This document shows positions 26,260 through 29,417 of a DNA stretch of 29,417 bases, piece after piece (position 1 is the stretch's first letter; each line of letters opens with the position of its first letter). Position numbers and translations under genes: made by a program. The notes under the pieces are model-generated. The model did not search any database, was not told the origin of the DNA, and saw only the letters and a list, made by a program, of their open reading frames with translations. Source of the DNA: a virus; the IMG/VR virus record IMGVR_UViG_3300043446_004814, positions 1-29,417 of that record; one strand, given 5' to 3'.

Positions 26260-27105
26260 TTAGTCGACCATCAGTGCCATCGTGCCATCGGTGAGGCCGG
26301 CGGCTGCGCCGAACATCACTTCGAGGGATGCGATGAGCGAGCGGGTGGACTTGTCGCTATACACATTGTAAGCGACAGAGAGGCCGATCTGATCGAGGGT
26401 GACGGAGTCGCTGACGAGGTAGTCGTTGTCCGCGAGCGCAGGCACGGCGGCGGCCATGACGAGCGCCTCGGGCGAGCATGCGAAGCCGTAGAGGCCTGCC
26501 TCACCGCCGAAGCTGGTGGCGTAGTGGACGCCGTTCTCGAAGCCGTAAGCGCCGTCGCCTAGGTTCAGGGCGGTAGTGCTGGTCGGGATGAGTTGGCTGT
26601 AAACGACGGGCGAGACCACGAGGCCTTTGCGGGCGCTCTTGTGGACTCCGGCCCAGAGCTTGGCGAGGTCGCCGCTGGCGGCGTTCACGCTCGAGGGAGC
26701 TGCGGTAACAACGGCTGCACCGAAGTTCGCAACGGTCACGGGAGTCGTGGCGAGGGTCCAGATCTTGTCCGCGATTGCGTCGAGGTTGATCTGGATGAGG
26801 CGCTCCAAGCGGTGTGCGGATTGGAGGTCGCTGTAGCTGAGGCCGAATGGCTGATAGATGTGATCGAGGCTGACCGTGGCTTTGCCGAGGGTCGTGCCGC
26901 CGATGCTGTTGAAGGTGGTGGGGTTCACCGAGGTGCTGGCAGTCGCGGAAGCGATGGGCACATGGACGGTGTCTTTTGGCTTCTTAACATCGGAGGAGAA
27001 GTCCGAGGCGAAGAGGTTGAGCGCGCTGAGGCGCTTGCTGAGGACGGTTTTGGTCTGCTGAGCGATGGAGTCAGCAACCAGGGCGCTGTCGAATGTATTG
27101 GGCAT
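26260..27105 (-). CDS. Major capsid protein
   Basis: The 281-residue protein begins MPNTFDSALVADSIAQQTKTVLSKRLSALNLFASDFSSDV, a helical N-arm, followed by KKPKDTVHVPIASATASTS and a long body with TTLGKATVSLDHIYQPFGLS and RLERLIQINLDAIADKIW. The layout, N-arm then strand-rich E-loop-like part then helical spine, fits an HK97-fold coat protein. Its position after the protease/scaffold gene, with strong flanking signals (CA leader upstream, terminator downstream), is the usual one. No cleavage motif is obvious at the N-arm. Family assignment rests on synteny and general pattern, not a hit. Confidence 0.82.
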   Translation of the reverse strand: MPNTFDSALVADSIAQQTKTVLSKRLSALNLFASDFSSDVKKPKDTVHVPIASATASTSVNPTTFNSIGGTTLGKATVSLDHIYQPFGLSYSDLQSAHRLERLIQINLDAIADKIWTLATTPVTVANFGAAVVTAAPSSVNAASGDLAKLWAGVHKSARKGLVVSPVVYSQLIPTSTTALNLGDGAYGFENGVHYATSFGGEAGLYGFACSPEALVMAAAVPALADNDYLVSDSVTLDQIGLSVAYNVYSDKSTRSLIASLEVMFGAAAGLTDGTMALMVD

Positions 27106-27121
27106 TTTGGTGGTGTTGGGT

Positions 27122-27134
27122 TGGTGGTTGGGTT
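27122..27134 (-). promoter_or_regulatory. CA-rich leader motif AACCCAACCACCA (major capsid gene)
   Basis: The 13-mer lies 16 bases upstream of the ATG at 27105; the whole stretch before the start reads AACCCAACCACCAACCCAAC and then ACCACCAAA. A Shine-Dalgarno-like AAGGAG stands at 27135-27140, about 30 bases from the ATG and too far to act in the normal way. The motif is identical to those at 25401 and 17022. Confidence 0.55.
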
Positions 27135-27143
27135 CTCCTTGGC

Positions 27144-27641
27144 TCAGGCCTTGGAAATTTTATTGCGGTGAGCCCAGATAAGGGCCTTGTGTTTCTCGAA
27201 GAGGAGCGAGGCGGCTTTGCGGTCGCCGGCCTCGACTGCGGCCAGATACTCGGCAACGGGATCGGATGCCTCTGGCGCGGAATTTTCGATGACAGGGACG
27301 ACGCGGGCAGGAGCGAGGCCGAGGCTGCGCTCGAGGCGGGCGAGGTCTTGGGTGACGCTGTCGAACTTCGCCTTGTAGGCGGAGGCTTCGGCGAGGGCGC
27401 TGTCGAGCTTCGCGGAAAGTTCGTTGTATTTGGCGAGGATGGAGTCGGCGGCGCTGGCCTTGGCTTGCGGCTCGGCGACTTCTTCGGCGGGGATTTCCTC
27501 AACGACTTCCTCGGCGGCGGGAGTCTCGACGACTTCGACGGCGGGCTGGTCGGCGGGGGCGGATTCGCTCACGATGCTGGCCTCGGGGGTCTCGACGACC
27601 TCGGGCTGTTCGGGCGTTTCGGTGACTACTGGTTCGGTCAT
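27144..27641 (-). CDS. Possible separate scaffold protein from an internal start (Nu3-like)
   Basis: An in-frame ATG at 27641, preceded by AAGGG, could start a 165-residue protein (MTEPVVTETPEQPEVVETPE...) equal to the linker, coiled coil and basic C-terminus of the protease gene. In lambda the scaffold Nu3 is made from such an internal start within C, and the domain border fits. The Shine-Dalgarno spacing is short and weak, so this remains a proposal. Confidence 0.35.
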   Translation of the reverse strand: MTEPVVTETPEQPEVVETPEASIVSESAPADQPAVEVVETPAAEEVVEEIPAEEVAEPQAKASAADSILAKYNELSAKLDSALAEASAYKAKFDSVTQDLARLERSLGLAPARVVPVIENSAPEASDPVAEYLAAVEAGDRKAASLLFEKHKALIWAHRNKISKA

Positions 27642-28232
27642 GCCCTTGGCGAATTTGTCAAATCGCGCGCGCAAACTCTCCGGTGTGGCGGTGGCTGCGG
27701 CGGCGACGCCTTCCTCGATGGCGTCGGCGAATCCGAGGGCCACGGCTTCGACGGCATCGAGCCAGGTCTCGGCGTCCATCATCTCGGCGACTTGGTTTTG
27801 CTCCATGCCTGTTTTTCGGACATAGGCGTTGACGAGGGTGGACTTGAGCTTGTCGAGGAGGTCGGCTTCTTTGCGGAGCTGGTCGGCATCGCCAGCAGAA
27901 ATCGTCCACGGATTGTGGATCATCATGAGGGCGTTGTCGGCGATGTAGACCGGAGCGCCTGCCATGGCGATGACGCTGGCCATCGAGGCGGCGAGGGCGT
28001 CGATATGGACGGTCAGCCCGCCTTTGTGGCGGCGAAGTGAGTTGTAGATGGCGGAACCTTCGATAACCGATCCACCGGGTGAATTGATCCGAAGATGGAT
28101 GTGCTGGCCGTCGAGCTTGGCGAGGTCTGAGAGGAACTCTTTTGAGCCTGCGCCGAAAGCACCGACCTCATCGTAGAGATGAATCGTTGCCGTGCCGTCG
28201 TTGGATTTTTCCAAAGCATAAAATTTGGTCAT
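27144..28232 (-). CDS. ClpP-like prohead protease fused to scaffold-like tail
   Basis: From the ATG at 28232 (ATGA overlap with portal) the protein has 362 residues. The N-terminal domain (about 1-185) is a ClpP/S49-like protease: INSPGGSV (about 50-56), catalytic Ser83 in ALAASMASVIAMAG, His106 in MMIHNPW, and an Asp near 153-159 in MDAETWLDAVEA. Then come a Pro/Glu/Val-rich acidic linker (about 195-260), a coiled-coil stretch (SILAKYNELSAKLDSALAEASAYKAKFDSV) and a basic end (AHRNKISKA). As in lambda gpC/Nu3, the protease and scaffold are one polypeptide that directs capsid assembly and then digests itself. A longer frame from 28310 overlaps portal and is rejected. Confidence 0.88.
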   Translation of the reverse strand: MTKFYALEKSNDGTATIHLYDEVGAFGAGSKEFLSDLAKLDGQHIHLRINSPGGSVIEGSAIYNSLRRHKGGLTVHIDALAASMASVIAMAGAPVYIADNALMMIHNPWTISAGDADQLRKEADLLDKLKSTLVNAYVRKTGMEQNQVAEMMDAETWLDAVEAVALGFADAIEEGVAAAATATPESLRARFDKFAKGMTEPVVTETPEQPEVVETPEASIVSESAPADQPAVEVVETPAAEEVVEEIPAEEVAEPQAKASAADSILAKYNELSAKLDSALAEASAYKAKFDSVTQDLARLERSLGLAPARVVPVIENSAPEASDPVAEYLAAVEAGDRKAASLLFEKHKALIWAHRNKISKA

Positions 28233-29417
28233 GATGGGATTGGGGTTGAGGTGAGTTGGCTTTGCTGGTTGGGGAAGACTTGGCCGAGGTCGAGGCCGAG
28301 GGCTTCGCACTTGGCTTTGCGGCGGATGTAGGCGGCGAGGATGTCGTCCTCTTCAGCTTCGGCATCGAGGCCGTGCATGTTGCAGTAGCGCTCCCAGCTC
28401 AGATAACCGGAGTCGAGGAGTTGGGCGTAGAGGCGGCCGTCGCGGCCGTTGTCAACGGTGATCTTGCGGGGCGTGACCCACTCGACGCGCCACCAATCAT
28501 CTCCGGGATATGGCAGGCGACCGGCTTGGATTTCCTGATAAATCCAATACTTCCACGCAGGGAAACAAAACTGATCGATGACCATCTGCTGGATGCGGTC
28601 GAGGAAGTTCTGCGCGACCTCGAGGAGGGCGCGGGTCTCGGTGCCTGCGAGGCCGACGAGGAGCATGAGCGCCTCGGGCGGAACGCCGATGGCGCGGGCG
28701 ATGTCGCTCGTGTAGTCGCGCATGAGCGGCTCGAACGCGGGGCCCGGGATTTCGTTTTTGAAACTTTGAATGTTTTCGCCTGGCTTGAGGCGGGGGATAA
28801 GCGTGCCGTTGTAAAGGTTGTCGGTGGTGATTTCCTCCCCGGCGGCGTTGGTGATTTTCCCAGCGCCGAGGCCGATCTTCACGGCTTCGTTGCTGGTGAT
28901 GGAATAGCCGATCTGGCTCCCGGCTTTGAACGCGCCTTTCACATAGGCTTTTGTCTCGCTTTGGTCTTGCGCGGGGATGATGGCGGAGTGGAGCCACGAG
29001 ACTCCGCGCGGCTGGCCGATCCGGCGGACATGGCGGATGTGCATCATGTCATCGGCGGGGACATCGACATACTTCCCATTGGTGCGGTCGGTGATGACGC
29101 GGTAGCTGCGGGGTGCGCCGAAGCGGTCGAGGAGCAGGCCGTCGAATGCGTAGTCGGGGGAGTTCAGCGTATTGCCGACGCTCTCGCCACCGATGAAGCG
29201 GAAGCGCGCGCCGTCGGTGCCGGTGACGAGTTTTTGCGCGAAGACATCGCCGTCGAGTGCGACCTGGCGGACGATGAGGCTTTGCGCGCTGTAGAAATTG
29301 ACGGAGTCGCTGGCGTCGAACGCCCAGGCTTCTCCGCAGGCGCGGTCCTCGAAATGGCGCTCGGCGATGCGGTTCCACGCTGGGTCGGTCGTGCGGGCTT
29401 TTGGAACAATGCCGAGG
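28229..29417 (-). CDS. Portal protein (5' end cut by window)
   Basis: The frame is open from the right edge to the stop at 28229, about 395 residues; the shorter 272-residue frame is only its part from the first ATG. Seen motifs are GDVFAQKLVTGTDG, VGNTLNSPDYAFDGLLLDRFGAPRSYRV, ADDMMHIRHVRRIGQPRGVSWL (the portal crown/stem region of lambda gpB-type portals), TDNLYNGTLIPRLKPGE and SDIARAIGVPPEALM. The portal is the dodecameric DNA entry channel at one capsid vertex and docks the terminase. The gene is coupled to the protease by ATGA. The lambda-like order portal, protease/scaffold, capsid places the terminase genes just outside the window. Confidence 0.93.
   Translation of the reverse strand, partial: LGIVPKARTTDPAWNRIAERHFEDRACGEAWAFDASDSVNFYSAQSLIVRQVALDGDVFAQKLVTGTDGARFRFIGGESVGNTLNSPDYAFDGLLLDRFGAPRSYRVITDRTNGKYVDVPADDMMHIRHVRRIGQPRGVSWLHSAIIPAQDQSETKAYVKGAFKAGSQIGYSITSNEAVKIGLGAGKITNAAGEEITTDNLYNGTLIPRLKPGENIQSFKNEIPGPAFEPLMRDYTSDIARAIGVPPEALMLLVGLAGTETRALLEVAQNFLDRIQQMVIDQFCFPAWKYWIYQEIQAGRLPYPGDDWWRVEWVTPRKITVDNGRDGRLYAQLLDSGYLSWERYCNMHGLDAEAEEDDILAAYIRRKAKCEALGLDLGQVFPNQQSQLTSTPIPS

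Noticed and set aside
1-29417. CRISPR array, insertion sequence, rRNA or complete tRNA
   Set aside because: I found no regularly spaced repeats, transposase, terminal inverted repeats or rRNA; the only tRNA sequence is the 3' half in attP.

Overview
The window is a continuous stretch of a temperate, long-tailed (siphovirus-type) bacteriophage genome. It is GC-rich and densely packed. All genes but one lie on the minus strand, so both programmes read from right to left. Many adjacent genes overlap by 1 to 4 bases (ATGA, GTGA, TAATG), which points to long, translationally coupled operons. No host gene is visible. A host in Verrucomicrobiota is my inference, from the base composition, the large autotransporter-associated beta-strand-repeat protein and the general look of the tail genes; nothing here proves it.

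Late region (29417 down to about 8164, minus strand). The order is portal (cut by the right edge), ClpP-type prohead protease with a scaffold-like tail, major capsid protein, two head-tail joining genes, major tail protein, an unknown gene, and a tail assembly chaperone pair joined by a programmed -1 frameshift. Then come a hypothetical protein, the tape measure, four distal-tail or unknown genes (two Cys-rich), and a large host-recognition cluster. That cluster holds two paralogous fibre proteins, a third fibre, small adaptor proteins, a beta-rich protein and a 979-residue beta-strand-repeat protein. The lysis block follows: two holin-like membrane proteins, a small lipoprotein, a Lys-rich peptide and an M15 peptidase. 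Two hypotheticals, a metallophosphoesterase and a small HTH-like protein end the region.

Attachment and integration region (about 7970-8200). The 3' half of a tRNA-Thr(CGT) gene stands alone here, between the late genes and a tyrosine integrase. It is flanked by near-identical 20-bp direct repeats that look like integrase arm sites, and followed by a strong terminator. Late genes on one side and int plus early genes on the other, with no host DNA, is the layout of an uninterrupted attP. The sequence therefore probably represents the circular or packaged phage form rather than a prophage end.

Switch and early region (6941 down to 1). Two divergent ribbon-helix-helix genes face each other across about 170 bp that hold GGTGCTAC repeats and an 18-bp perfect palindrome; this is a likely lysis-lysogeny switch. 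The leftward early operon then encodes an HTH protein (possible excisionase), several tiny proteins, a RecA-like ATPase, a PD-(D/E)XK nuclease with a probable Fe-S cluster, an SSB-like protein ending in DDIPF, three hypotheticals, a replication-initiator-like protein, a DnaB-type helicase and a RuvC-like resolvase (cut by the left edge). Together these form a replication and recombination module.

The most interesting non-coding signals are four. They are the lambda-like GGGAAAG slippery site with a 13-bp downstream stem, the operator cluster of the switch, the attP with arm repeats, and a recurring cassette (CA-rich leader before, GC hairpin after) around the major capsid, major tail and one fibre gene.
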